From: Artemisia argyi
Taxonomy: Eukaryota > Streptophyta > Magnoliopsida > Asterales > Asteraceae
Length of the DNA: 64,000 bases
Direction: 5' to 3'
Assembly: GCA_030686995.1 (NCBI GenBank)
Contig: CM060698.1
Coordinates: 144,913,106-144,977,105, forward strand
Positions 46,251-57,895 of the stretch are shown here, in pieces (the first letter of the stretch is position 1; each line of letters starts with the position of its first letter). Position numbers and translations under genes: made by a program. Under the pieces are notes generated by a model. That model saw only the letters and a program-made list of their open reading frames with translations. It ran no database searches and was not told where the DNA came from.

Positions 46251-46600
46251 TCGACAAGTGTATGTGTGCGGGTGAGATCGAAAAGAAGAGAGAGCAACAA
46301 AGACAATAAATTGCAGGCAAAGGAAAGCAAGAAAAACAAACAAACAGGAACAAGAGCACAAGCAAATGAGCATAAAAGCAAGGCCCAAACAGAACAAAGA
46401 GCCAAGGCACTAAGAAAAGCATGCAAGCCTAAGGGAGCATCATAGAGCAAAGCAAAGCAACGCACTAGGCCTAAAGCTAAGTCAAAGCAGAAACGAAGAA
46501 ACAAATAAGCAAAGTGCATGGGCAAGAAAAAGTAGGCAAAACAAAGGAAGCACCAAAAAGCAAGGCGAAGCAACGCATATGAACAAGAAAACATGTCCTT
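46251..46600. other. Purine-rich, T-poor block
   Basis: About 350 bp strongly enriched in A, G and C with words such as 'aaagcaaagcaacgc' and very few T. The skew leaves long frames open on both strands (46053-46445 + and 46196-46636 -). The - strand frame is a Leu/Phe/Cys-rich hydrophobic string that I attribute to composition, not to a gene. Confidence 0.5.
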
Positions 46601-46623
46601 AATGGGATGGTACTCACTTTCAT

Positions 46624-46661
46624 ACAGGTGTTGCATGGCTGTCGTCAGCTCGTGTCGTGAG
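46624..46661 (+). pseudogene. Organelle-type small-subunit rRNA fragment, 38 bp
   Basis: The 38 bp include 'ttgcatggctgtcgtcagct' followed by 'cgtgtcgtgag', the universally conserved segment near position 1050-1090 of 16S-like rRNA. In this plant nuclear setting it is best read as an insertion of organellar DNA. The GTGTCGTGAG end looks more mitochondrial (rrn18) than plastid, which reads GTGCCGTAAG as I recall. Similarity stops at 'gttataaaatc'. Confidence 0.7.
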
Positions 46662-47217
46662 TTATAAAATCATGAATCTCTTCTCTTATATAGTTAAATG
46701 TGTTTGAATTATGTGAGATGACTGTTTTAAAAAATCGTATATAATGACGATATGTTTATAAATGAAAATACAAAATTCTTGAAATTTTATTTTTGATTTT
46801 TTCGAGTATTTTTTATCATATTCGATAAATACAAAATATCGCATAAAATGTCAAGTCAGTTGCAAAAAAACGTCTATCAATTAAAGTAGGCATTTGGCAA
46901 CAATGTAGGGTGTTCATTGGTTCGGTTTTCAGGTTTGTGGGTTGTATGATTCGGGTTTATCGGTTTGAAAATTTTCAAAGTTTGAGTCGCACAATGCATA
47001 TATAAGGCAAATTGAAAGTGCGAATGACAGGTATTTAGTAAGAAATAAGAGTAATAAATGCAATAAGGAAATTAGTTTTGAAAAAGCAGATGTTTCTAAA
47101 AACATTTGAAAATATTTAAATCTCCACCTGTTGACCATTTGACCACAACACCGCCGTCTCCGCCGCCCACCCAACGGTTCTCCGAACAAAACAGTCACAC
47201 ATTAGTAGTGTCTTGTC

Positions 47218-47225
47218 TATATATA
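47218..47225 (+). promoter_or_regulatory. Candidate TATA box of the MYB gene
   Basis: TATATATA in 'gtctatatataataca', about 285 bp before the ATG. It would give a 5' UTR of about 255 nt. No better TATA box lies closer, but I cannot exclude another start. Confidence 0.4.
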
Positions 47226-47507
47226 ATACAAACGTTGTTTCATGTCCCAAAAGGGTCAAACTTTTAATCATTCCTTAATCTTGTGACATGCCATTTGAAA
47301 AGGTATTTTTCTTTTTGGTTTTTAATCATTACACCATAATAGTTTATATAAATATTTATATATATTTATTTGTTATTTGAATGGAAGGGTTACATATATT
47401 GAAATTGTGGGTTTTCATTAGAGTTTATTTTTTGTTGGTTTTTATATGTGACATAAGAGAGATTGGTGTTTTTAGATAAAGGAGAGAGGTTTTGATGATA
47501 TTCGAAG

Positions 47508-49654
47508 ATGTCGAATATGAAGAAGAAAGATTGTGATAGTAGTACTAGTGTTAGTGATAATGTGAAGCAAAAAGAGAGGCACATTGTTTCTTGGTCTAAA
47601 GAGGTTCGGTTTGATATTCGTGATCGAATTTGTGTGTTTTTTTATTGCTTGAATGTTTGTTATTGTGATCTTTGTGTTTTGTGCGTTTTCGGTTTCAGGA
47701 TGATGATATTTTGAGGGAGCAGATTGGTATTCATGGAACGAATAAGTATGATTTTCGTTACTTCATTTCAGTTTTAAATTGTTTGGAATGTTATTGGTTG
47801 ATTTATTGTTGATAATTGAATTGGTGTTATTTGTAGTTGGGCGATTATTGCGTCGAAGTTTGAGGGTAAAACTACTAGGCAATGCAGAAGAAGGTGAATT
47901 AGTTAGTTTTTTTTTTATAAAACTATGTTTGGTTAAACGTGTTTAGTTTATCTTATTCATCTTGATAGTTATCGAACTATTAATCTTGTGAGGTATGAAA
48001 CTCTGTCATTGCAGATGGTTTACTTATCTGAATTCGGATTGCAAAAAGGGAGGATGGACACCGGAAGAAGATACGCTCTTATGCGAGGTAAAGCTGTACT
48101 CAAATCTTTCCATTCTATCAACATAATCGACTCATCATCCTGACAGCATTTTTTGCAAGTTAAGGACAAACATTATATTTAAAATCTGTACAATGAGAAA
48201 CTTGATTAGGTAATAGTCTTTCACATGGAGGTGATTGGGACCACGGTTACTTTTTTTGGGGTGCATGCTGCATATTGGTGTTGGAGTTCATAGTAACATC
48301 AGTCACGCCCTTACAGTTTGGAATAAACAGATAAGATCATCTGATACGATCCAAAAATTAATTGCAGGCCCAAAAGATGTTTGGCAACAGATGGACTGAG
48401 ATAGCAAAAGTGGTTTCTGGCAGGTAAATAATGTATACATTGATCTAAATTTTGGCGTTGAAGAACTTAATTAAGCTTTTCTCTATGTTTATGAAACAGG
48501 ACGGACAATGCTGTGAAGAATCGGTTTTCTGTTTTAAGTAAAAGGAAAGCGAAACAAGAAGCATCAAATAAAGAGAACAATGCTGCTGACGTGAACACTA
48601 ACAAAAGACAAATTACAAATGGGATTTTAGAAACTTCAATGCATCCTATGAAGACAAGGTATGTTGGGTATAAAGTTTCGATCCCATATAAATGAAATCA
48701 AGATTCCGAATTTTAGTCTCATTATTCTTATTTTAGGAGGAGACATATTGCTGTTACTACAGAAGACTGTAAACTAGAACAGGGATCGATAGGGGAAAGC
48801 AGCAGCTCTAGAGACGAGAAACCAAGACCTCCGCTTGTAGTACTTGTGCAGAACTTTCATAACACCAACACAAAGGCCCCCATAGACGGTAATTCACTAC
48901 CCAAACAACTTCTTTGAGGATAAAATATTGGAATTTTTTTATCTGTGTTTTTAGTTAGGAAGGCATGTTAGAGTTAAATTGTAGGTGGATTGGCTTATTA
49001 TCATTAACACTGACACACATCTCTTCTCCTAGTTATAACACTTTATTTAGATGAGTATTGACGATTCAAAATTTTTTTGTTTGATAAAAAGCATCTAGAG
49101 GTAATATGGTTGAAGGAAGTGTTCTGAAGAAGAATGATCCAAAGATGGCTGAACCTCCATCATCTGAACTGATACATCCAACTAGTCTTGTTGATGCAGC
49201 AACAAATCAAGGTGAGTTCTGCCAAAGAACGAAAAGATTGGTACCTATAGCTTCCTCAATATCATAGCCTAAAGTCCTACATCTAATTTGTTTTTGTTGC
49301 AGATATTATACCATCTTGCAACGAACACAACAATGATGCTGGAGGTGTATGTCCCTTACCAAATTCAGAATTCAATTCACCACTTCAAGTAACTCCTTTT
49401 TTCAGATCTTTGGCACAAGGAATTCCGAGCCCACAGTTTTCAGAAAGCGTAAGCTCATTCACCATTTTAAACGTTATTATCCACACACATGCACACACTA
49501 AAATGAAGCAAGACTGACCGAGTTTCTTTTGATCGTTTTTCAGGAAAAAAATTTCCTACTAAAAACGCTTGGAATGGAATTGACACCACCAAATACAACC
49601 ACAGGAACTTCACAAACACCACCTTGCAAAAGGGCCCTTCTCCATTGCCTTTAA
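47508..49654 (+). CDS. FLP: R2R3-MYB transcription factor, FOUR LIPS/MYB88-like, short form
   Basis: Ten exons joined by GT..AG introns give a continuous 338-aa frame: 47508-47603, 47699-47745, 47837-47893, 48015-48087, 48368-48423, 48500-48658, 48737-48888, 49092-49211, 49303-49448, 49544-49654. R2 has W29, W49, W68; R3 has W81, W100, F119. The segments RQCRRRWFTYLNSDCKKGGW and GNRWTEIAKVVSGRTDNAVK and the C-terminal PSPQFSE...CKRALLHCL match Arabidopsis FLP and MYB88, nuclear regulators that limit late divisions in the stomatal lineage and act in root and reproductive development. FLP is 436 aa as I recall. Here the protein goes from 'VLKKNDPKM' straight to a Ser/Pro linker, omitting the conserved central ~100 residues. 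The ATG is the first in frame, 25 codons before R2. The transporter gene is convergent downstream. A poly(A) signal aataaa lies near 49969. Confidence 0.9.
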
Positions 49655-51083
49655 ACAAACTTACTAAATTTCCAGTTTCTTATTCTTTTTTTTGTGTGTT
49701 TATTTTTTTGGAATATCAAATTCGGGTATTTGATATTCCCCTAGCAACAATTTGGCCTCAAAACATGCCAAATTCTGTATAGAACATTTTTGTCTTTGAG
49801 AGTGTAAGTATACATCGGCATGTAGCTGATAATCATGTTTATGCCCCTACTTACTCATTTCGGGAGTGGGTGGGGGTAGTAGAAGTATAAATGAGAGTGA
49901 ATGTGGTTCAAGATCAACCTGCTGTACTGAACTCTTGTTCTTTATGTGTGATTCTTGTGTGGTGAACAATAAAAAAAAAGTTTTGGATAGAAAATTTACT
50001 TGTCGAGGATGAAGACTCATGCTCTTACATTGCACTGATATGGGAAGTCTCTCTTAGCATAGTCTGTTTGTGTGTGTTTGCTAACTGTGTGACTCCGTGT
50101 GATATCTGGTGAAAGAATGTAGTTTTAGTCAGCTAGTTGATGAAAATCAAAAGTTTGAGAAAGTGGAAAATGATGATTTTCGTTTCAACTGGATGATTAA
50201 AATGAATGTGATTTGTAAGTTATGGCTATTATTTTCTGAGAAGAAATGACCAACTTTTTCATTTTTATAATTTTAAAACATGCTTTTTGCTTTAATAAAA
50301 ATTTATCTGGGACCTAGTGAGATCAATTGTCAACAGTTCTTTTCATTCAAATTGGCAAAGGGCCGACATAATACCAATTATACTAGTTCTACTTTATAGT
50401 TTATACTTAATCAGTTGTTAGTTTGGTTACTTCAGTTCCTTGCATGTAAATACTGGTGTGTTCGGAAAACGGACCCGAGTCGAACCTGATTAAAACTACT
50501 CGGTTCAGGTTAGTAAACTTGTTCAGGTTGACCCGACCAACCAGAATGCTAAATAGGATTGAGTGTCAGGTTAAATATATTACGCTTTTTTGGGTTCATG
50601 TCAACCGATTAACCCGAATAAGTAACTTTTTCCCCCCTATATCTTTTTTGTAAATTATTAACGTAACTTCTGAGCATCAAGCAAATTTGATGGTTAGTTT
50701 ACTCACATTTTATTGCCCGAACCCGAATTGACCCAAACCAAACCCGACCAACCCGAAAGCTTAATAAGGTTTGGTTTGGGCGTGTGTTTTTTAGCCTCAT
50801 CCCGAAGAATGCAGACATTATTAAAAGAAAATTTACCTTCAATTAGATTATATGCCATACATGTTAGTAACTGAAATAAGATTCTCAACACTCAGGACTG
50901 TATTTTTCACATTGTAATTGTCGCATCACATTAGTTTGTAATACTTCACGAAACCTAACATAATCGTTGTATAGAGACTTGATAAACTAGGCTCAAAATT
51001 TAGCTACCACAAAACCCAGTTACAACAATCGCTATATCTAATTGCAATATAAGTATGGTTTAAGATCAGCATGTGCTGCGAGT
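49655..51083. other. Intergenic region between convergent genes, with a CCCGA-rich block
   Basis: The first ~320 bp are probably the MYB 3' UTR, with 'aataaaaaaa' near 49969. At 50455-50790 words such as 'gacccgaccaacc', 'cccgaacccgaatt' and 'accaaacccgacc' suggest a decayed MITE of the CCGAACC-rich type seen further right. I could not find terminal inverted repeats or a target duplication. Confidence 0.45.
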
Positions 51084-54000
51084 TCACACCGTTTTCCTCT
51101 TCTTCTGCACTTTCTTCCATTTGAGATAAATCTGGTATGACAATCCACTAAACACCATAACCACACTACCCCATTGCTTCCTAGATAAGGGATTGCCACT
51201 AAGCAGTGATGACACCACAATGCTTACAAACTTTCGGGTTGTCGTGATGGTGGTATTAGTTAAAGAACCAAACCTGCTAATGGTAAAGAATATGAAATTT
51301 TGCCCTATTGCGCCACACAAACAGTAGTACAATATATCCCAAGCGGCCTCAGGGTGGTGCTTGCAGAATTCAACTGCTTGGTAGCCACTTGCTTGTGGCC
51401 AACCGAACATGAACACAAAGTTGTAGATGGTACCCCATAAATTCATCCCTAGCATTATATCCCATGCACCTGTTTTTGGGTACCTAAAGAACATACAAAT
51501 GCAATAACCAGAAGTGTTACATTTGCAACATCTACGAGTCTAATTACACATTAAAGGAAGTTCAACAATTAAATACCTAGTTGAGATTGAATCTTGTGTT
51601 GCATTCGTGAAACCATCAAATGCCAGATTTAGGAAACATAGCCCGTATCCAAGTGGAGCGTTAGGGTGGGCCAGCTTGCTTAAGGTCTTTGAGCTAGACT
51701 GTGTTAAGAAAATGGTATACTCGAGTGAGCAACACAATGAGACTTGAAAGTATACACATAATAAATACCGGTTCTCTTCTAAATAAAAGAGCCTGATTTG
51801 AGGCCAGCGATTGTAATCTGTCTGGTATTGGCCCTTCAAATCCGATTTTAATTTAATTCAAGGTTAATATATAATAAACTAGTAGAAATATAAATTTTGG
51901 TATTTACAACTTGTATACAAGTTTATTTGATAGTTGTACCTCCCAAAAGATAAAGTAAATAATCAAATTAAAGCATGAGTTAAAAAGATGGTCAAAACAT
52001 CATAAGTCAAACTAGTCCAAGTTTCTTAGATATGCTTTATTTGTTACTCGTACTTTTTGTTTTACTTTATACTATCAACTTATATCTCAGAAGATATTGA
52101 TATAATCATATAATCAATAGGCAAACACCCAAGGCCTTTGGCCTACAGTGGTATGCGAGTGGCCCATCAACCAAAAGGTTGTACGTTCAAGTCTTGTTGG
52201 AGACATTTGTGAGATATTAGGTGTGTAAAAAAGTTGCTGTTTATGTTTTTAAAAAAAAAATCAATGGGCAAACTTTTACATCCAATTGCAAAGGAAAAAA
52301 GAAATGAATATTGCCCTATTGTAAAAATAAAATTATAATCATAAATGAACTTTTAAAATGATGTGTGAGAAATGAAATTTCAATATTCACGTTTAAAATG
52401 ATGCGTAAAAACAATGTTTGTAGTTTGTTAAACAAAAGTAGCATTTGTGGTGTAAAGCTTTAGAAGAATACTAAAGTAGGACTTTGGAGGCGTTTCAAAA
52501 CATTAGAAATATTTGAAAACATACAAAAAATCAACTTTCATGACTTGGATCAGTTCGGTCCTTAAACCTGGACGGGGCCATAATGGTACAGTATTCAAAG
52601 ATTTGTTCTAAATAGCAACTGGAAGGCCAGGCCTATAACCAGGAACAGACTGCCGGCACCAGCTTTGGCGAGGCCTTATACCAATCCCAAAGCTAGTATG
52701 ATTGCAGTTTCACAAAGTTATATGAATTACCTTTGTGAGCGCAAACGCAGACACCCCACCAGCAACAAGTAGAGTGCAAAGATATTCCGGGAAAGTGTAT
52801 CTAATACCATAAACTAGTGTTCCCATCAACATCACTGCATTAAAGATAATTGTGTCCTCATCAGCACAACCATGCAAAAGTATAATAATGACAAACAATA
52901 TCACAACAGGCAATCAAATAAGAACAAAAAATGAACCAACTTTTGTAAATTAGTGTTTTGAATTTCAAGAATGAGACAAGTAAAGATCTAATATGTGCCC
53001 TAAATTAATGACAGAAACCACAAACACGACAAAATAGTAATAATGTCACTATGGCTTTTGCCTGTAAACAATTTACACTATCAACGACAAATAGTGACAT
53101 AGACAATAATTATTTCATTCTAATCAGATGAAAATTTACCTGGAATCATTTTTGAAGATTTTGCTAGGACCTGCAGGTGACAATAAACAAATGCGTACGT
53201 TAATTAGGCATAGTTATTTCATCAAGGAACATTAAGCATTAACTTACGACATTAAACTATGTACTACCAGTATCCTCATGCAATAAATAATGCACACATT
53301 TACCACATTAAACTATGATAGTGGTAAAGATCCTATTATAGATTGAGAAAACTGTAACATACCTGAGCAGGATAACTGATGTATTTCAATGCTTCGATTC
53401 CCATAGCTGGTCCAATTGTATTTGTAATGCCAGCACTCCAATAGCTAGACCAAGGAGCACGACCAGTAGAACCACTGGGCCACAGCTTTATCACTATTTG
53501 ACAAACAGAGAATGCCGATCACCATTATTAGATAAATCATATACGATGAGAAAGAAAAATTAAAAGCATATACAAGAAACACTTACTTATGAATGACCAT
53601 ACTAAACAAACAGCACTCTGAGCGAAGTTTAAGAATGCCAGATGTTGGAACCTCTCCTTGTCAGGGCCAAATCTTTTAGTAGACCTGACATTTCATATAT
53701 GTAAAGCCTTAATTAGTATGCGAATTGCCATAACAAGAATAACAGAGTTTCCGAAGTGACTAAAAAAGTAAATTTCGTTTGTAACTGGCACAACAAAGCA
53801 AGCTGTAATGTACCTGCTCCACTTATTCCTATAAGCATTGTCAAATTGCTGTTTTCTAGTTAAAGACTAGATCACTAGAAGATCATAAGAAACTAGGAGG
53901 CTACCCAACTATTGCTGAAATCCCATTAAGGTCACCACTTTACAAGCAAGTTTTAAGAGGCCACTAAACAAAGTTATTTGGTTCAAGATCGCCTAATGAG

Positions 54001-55643
54001 CATCAGAACTCGCTTAATTCACATCATAAATACTTTATGCCCCTTAGGCCCTCACATGGAGATTATCATTTTCTCCCTACATAGAAACGCTTTCAATTTG
54101 GTTAGGGCAGAACTTTATATTGATATGGATGTTATATTCTTAGAATATATGCATATATCCGTTTCAGTGTGTATGTATGTTTACAAAGTGTACTTATTAA
54201 CTTAAAAGACTTGTATTTTTCAGTTTTTGAAAAGCGATGAAGAATTTTATTAAACACCTGATAGGATTATTAATACCAAACTACAAGTATCTCAATCAAA
54301 ACAGCTAAGTATCCTCCCCTGAATTAAAAGCACTGAAACTAGTAATCTTCAGTTCAAAGAACGGCCTTTCCAATTAAAGCATACCCCATTACTAGGGTTC
54401 AAAATCCAAAAGAAAGAAAGCGTTAAAACATAGTAAAACAGCTACTCATCATGCTTTTTATTCAACAAACTCAAATTAATGAGAAAGAAACGTTAATTTT
54501 CAAGTCAGGGATGCCATTAGCAGGCCGTCATCATTTGCTTTACTTGGCTTGTGATGTTTGAACCTAACAACTACTTTGACCTTTCTCAAACATTTTTCAA
54601 AAGAGACGACCTAACCGCTGTTAGTGGGGTCTAACCTAATTCCTTATGGAGTATTATTTTAGACTAAAACAACCCAAATGATTGTCCTCTCATTATTGTA
54701 AATTGTAACAAATTCAAACCAATTAATTGCGAATCCAATTTCCGACACGTCCAGGGGAAAGCAACATATCTATTAGTTTGAGCCCAAAAATACTAGATTA
54801 ACAATTCTTTCAAAACTTCACAACAACACAATTAACGCCAGAGAAATTACTCTAGGGGTATTCGGCATTGCCTTTACAAAATTGCGTGTTCTCAAAAGCA
54901 CATTTTTTTCTCAGAGAAAGCATTTATTCACTTTTATCTTATGTTTTGCCAGACACTATTTTCTGATTATCTACATTTACGAAATCAAATTCTATCTCCT
55001 TACTTATTCCCTCAATCTCGACACCTGTAATTGCGACATTATCACCCTAATTTTTAGGCATGCCACTCGTCAGCAGCCGAATTTTGCTTCCTAGTGCCAT
55101 TTTTCATAAAAATTACCGAATTTCCCAAGTCCTAAAACCTTGTGTTTCGCTTTTCGTTTCTGTTTCTAGCTATTGCTTAATTAATCCATTTCTACATGAA
55201 AAGTAAACTCAATTTTTATTAAACTCAACCATTTTTGTAAGGGATTAGGTCGTAGAATAGCAATGTCCTTTTCCAAATGTATAGATTTGGTAAGTGAATT
55301 TTTAAAAAGTTGTAGAAACGTAACGAACTTTCATAAATGTTCCAATTTGGTACGTGATGATGATGTGTCATATTATTCAAACTAATCCCTTTTTGTTATA
55401 TACAAATAAGTGTATTTCAATATATTATATAACAATTATTATATACTAATAACACATCAAAACTAATCACATTAAACATATACATTTCATTTCCATCACC
55501 ATAACCAGACCAGATAAATATATATGAAATGAAACTTACACAGTCTCTTGAAGAATGCCTTGATAAATATAAGCAGACCAGATACCAGTCACACATACCA
55601 CCAGCTCTATCACTCGCCGTAAACTCACACCGTGAAGCTCCAT
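51084..55643 (-). CDS. UTR3: ER-type UDP-galactose/UDP-glucose transporter (UTR3-like)
   Basis: Seven exons on the - strand give one 329-aa frame: 55643-55540, 53684-53587, 53493-53363, 53170-53140, 52834-52731, 51698-51577, 51483-51084. Arabidopsis UTR3 is 331 aa as I recall. Matching segments: GIWSAYIYQGILQETVSTK, AGITNTIGPAMGIEALKYIS, VLAKSSKMIPVMLMGTLVYG, SKLAHPNAPLGYGLCFLNLA, MLGMNLWGTIYNFVFMFGWP, GQNFIFFTISRFGSLTNTTI and GNPLSRKQW. The family (SLC35B1/UAA type) has about ten membrane helices and exchanges UDP-sugars across the ER or Golgi membrane, supporting glycoprotein quality control. The C terminus KKRKTV carries lysines at -3 and -5, an ER-retrieval pattern. Intron 1 is 1855 bp; intron 5 (1032 bp) contains a SINE. 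All splice phases agree and no stop interrupts the frame, so it looks functional. An ER-stress element lies upstream. Confidence 0.93.
52127..52258 (+). mobile_element. SINE in intron 5 of the transporter gene
   Basis: The 132-bp body has box A-like 'tggtatgcgagtgg' (52149-52162) and box B-like 'gtacgttcaagtc' (about 52182) and ends in an A run. It is flanked by 15-bp direct repeats, aatcaataggcaaac (52112-52126) and aatcaatgggcaaac (52259-52273), with one mismatch. It lies antisense to the host gene and away from the splice sites. Confidence 0.8.
53685..55539 (-). other. Intron 1 of the transporter gene
   Basis: 1855 bp between donor 'gt' at 55538-55539 (gtaagttt on the - strand) and acceptor at 53685-53686 (tgtcag). 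I see no mobile element or ORF of note in it. Confidence 0.75.
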
Positions 55644-55691
55644 CGGAATCGCAGATCGGAGTAACGGTTTGTAAACTAACTGAACCAGATT

Positions 55692-55699
55692 TTATATAT
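55692..55699 (-). promoter_or_regulatory. TATA box of the transporter gene
   Basis: On the - strand 'aaatatataaaatctgg' lies about 50 bp before the ATG, implying a 5' UTR of about 20 nt. The A-rich run around it makes the exact box uncertain. Confidence 0.5.
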
Positions 55700-55777
55700 T
55701 TTTTTATTTTTATTTATTTTTGGTAATGGGGTGTTTGTTAAGTAGGGTAGACTTTGTGAGATACGTGGATTGTGCCA

Positions 55778-55796
55778 CGTGGAGAAATGTCATTGG
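55778..55796 (-). promoter_or_regulatory. ER-stress response element, CCAAT-N9-CCACG
   Basis: On the gene's own strand the sequence reads CCAAT GACATTTCT CCACG, an exact match to the ERSE-I consensus, in the sense orientation and about 135 bp upstream of the ATG. The CCACG half overlaps a G-box CCACGTGG (55775-55782). A second CCAAT lies near 55833. ERSE is bound by NF-Y together with bZIP28/bZIP60-type factors in the plant unfolded-protein response. Confidence 0.7.
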
Positions 55797-55938
55797 TTTG
55801 TTGACTAAGTTGTGTGATGTGATTGGCTGGTGGGAGTTAGTGTGACGTTGTTTGCAGTGGAGTCCCTGATTTTTAATATATTGGAAAGTATGGCCCTTTA
55901 TTTTTTAACAATTGTTCCGACCTTTTGGTCGACTAATC

Positions 55939-56231
55939 TAGGGCTGAGTATCAAAGGTCAAAAACCGAACCGGACCGACAAAACTGACCGAACCGACAAA
56001 AATCGAGCCAACCCGACAGCCCATCGGTTCGGTTTCGGTTTCATGTTTTACATGTTTCCGTTTCGGGTCGGCTCGGTTCGGCCCAAAACCGACAAAAACA
56101 TACCTAAATACACCTAAATCGAACCGAACCGACGGCCCGTCGCTTTGGTTTCGATTTAGGTTTTTCATGAATTTTGATTTTTGGTTTTTTCGGTTCGGGT
56201 TGGGTTGGTTTTAGACCGATGCTCAGCCCTA
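55939..56231. mobile_element. hAT-type MITE, 293 bp, family A
   Basis: Termini TAGGGCTGAGTATC and GATGCTCAGCCCTA are inverted repeats. The 8-bp duplication GACTAATC flanks both ends (55931-55938, 56232-56239). The interior is built from 'accgaaccgac'-type words. It lies about 300 bp upstream of the transporter ATG. It belongs to the same family as 61034-61375. Confidence 0.9.
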
Positions 56232-56239
56232 GACTAATC

Positions 56240-56654
56240 TATAGGGTTTAAAGCCCTCTCTTTTCGACGGTTGGCGTGACCACTTTAAGGTTGTTTGCAC
56301 CTAGCAACAATTGAGCTTGAGACCTCACACATTTTAAAGTGATAGACATAAGTATTTTTGCCACTAGATCATCCTTAAGTGATTACATCCTTTAATGTTG
56401 GCGTGACCACTTTAAGGTTGTTTGCACCTAGCAACAATTGAGCTTGAGAATACACTAAAGTTGAATTTTTTTATGTTTTGTTTCAAAGATAGTGGATTTT
56501 CATTTCAATCTATAGGGTTTAAAGCCCTCTCTTTTTGACGGTTGGCGTGACCACTTTAAGGTTGTTTGCACCTAGCAACAATTGAGCTTGAGAATACACT
56601 AAAGTTGAATTTTTTTATGTTTTGTTTCAAAGATAGTGGATTTTCATTTCAATT
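56240..56654 (-). repeat. SINE-derived partial tandem duplications
   Basis: The block 'ttggcgtgaccactttaagg'...'caacaattgagcttgag' occurs at about 56271, 56398 and 56541. The leader 'tatagggtttaaagccctct' occurs at about 56240 and 56511. On the - strand the first unit reads 'ggatgatctagtggcaaaaa'...'gaggtctcaagctca', resembling box A and box B of a tRNA-derived SINE, so a - strand SINE was probably duplicated in part. Confidence 0.55.
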
Positions 56655-57131
56655 TTACGTGTCAATAAAATGTATTTAAATTTTAGATATTTTTATAATT
56701 TCAAAACATTTAATGCATGTTTTATGTGAAACAATTACAAAACTTTAAAATATTTGTATGATAGTAGGAGATATTTTTATTAACTCAAAAGCTTTATCAA
56801 TTATTGAGGTGACACAAAATATATCTAAGGTTTATAATTATTCATATTGGATGCCTTTAGTATTGGACCATTTATATGTAGTTTTTGAAGAGTAAAAACA
56901 AAAGTTAGTGATTAACTATGAGTAAACATGATGATTCCATAGAAGTTTAAGTATGTTTACGATTTGTGTCAACGATAGAACGGGAAAAATGTCAAGATTA
57001 ACATCTTTGATAAAATAATCTTCTTTGTCTTTGCAAAATACGAGTTAATAAATCTTACATAAGCCGGTTTCTTTGATGCATAACAAACAAAAGAATTAAT
57101 TATTCTTCAAACCCGTCAAGATTAGTTTACT
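56655..57131. other. AT-rich intergenic sequence
   Basis: No element or gene was recognised. Confidence 0.5.
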
Positions 57132-57139
57132 ATAAAAGG

Positions 57140-57507
57140 CAAGGTTTTGAAACCCGGGTCGACCCGGCCGGGTTAACCGGTTCGACCGGTTCCGGCCGAA
57201 AAAACGGGTCAAAACAACCCGGGTTTCTAAAACCGGGTTAACCGGTTTGACCCGCCGGGTTTTGAGTGACCCGGGTCAACCCGGTTCTCGAAACCCGGCG
57301 GGGTTTCATTTTTTCAATAAAATTTAATAAAAACCCGGGTCGACCCGGTGGTCGACCCGGCGGTCGAACCGGTTGACCCGGTCAAAAAAATAAAAAAAAT
57401 AATAAATTGAAAACCGGGTTGACCCAGCAGTCCAACCGGTCGAACCGGTTGACCCGGTGCCCGGTGACTCGACCGGGTCGATTTCGAACCCGGTTTTCAA
57501 AACATTG
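57140..57507. mobile_element. hAT-type MITE, 368 bp, family B
   Basis: Termini CAAGGTTTTGAAACCCGG and, on the other end, CCGGTTTTCAAAACATTG. The 8-bp duplication ATAAAAGG lies at 57132-57139 and 57508-57515. The interior is dense in 'accgggtcgacccgg' palindromes, so it folds strongly on itself. Confidence 0.88.
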
Positions 57508-57678
57508 ATAAAAGGAAACAAATTAGCCACTTTTTTATGAACAAATGAGATTCTCACTTCAAGGGAAACAGAAACATTACAAAGAAGGCTTTTTGATGGT
57601 CAAATTTATTCTATAGATATTATCATCTAAATATCAAAATTAGTACTAGGCATGCAAACGAGCATTTTATGCGGTGAA

Positions 57679-57887
57679 CAGGGGCGGATGTACATGTAGT
57701 TCAGGGGTAGCGGTCGCTACCCCTGAACTTTTACCCGGTAGTGGAATTTTTGGCGATTTTTGGCCATTTTTGGCGATTTTTGGCCATTTTTTTGGCGATT
57801 TCGCGACCCCTGAAACAAATTTTCGCTACCCCTAAACAAATTTTCGTATTTCGCTACCCCTAAACTTGGCTCCTAGTTCCGCCCCTG
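57679..57887. mobile_element. hAT-type MITE, 209 bp, family C
   Basis: Termini CAGGGGCGGA and TCCGCCCCTG are perfect inverted repeats. The 8-bp duplication GCGGTGAA lies at 57671-57678 and 57888-57895. The interior has repeats of 'tttttggcgatttttggcca' and 'cgctacccctaaac'. Confidence 0.92.
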
Positions 57888-57895
57888 GCGGTGAA

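Noticed and set aside
46196..46636. 146-codon hydrophobic ORF on the - strand
   Set aside because: Produced by the T-poor composition of the + strand; the opposite strand is open too, and the amino-acid string is low-complexity.
46624..46661. Functional rRNA gene
   Set aside because: Only 38 bp of the conserved small-subunit segment are present, with no flanking rRNA sequence.
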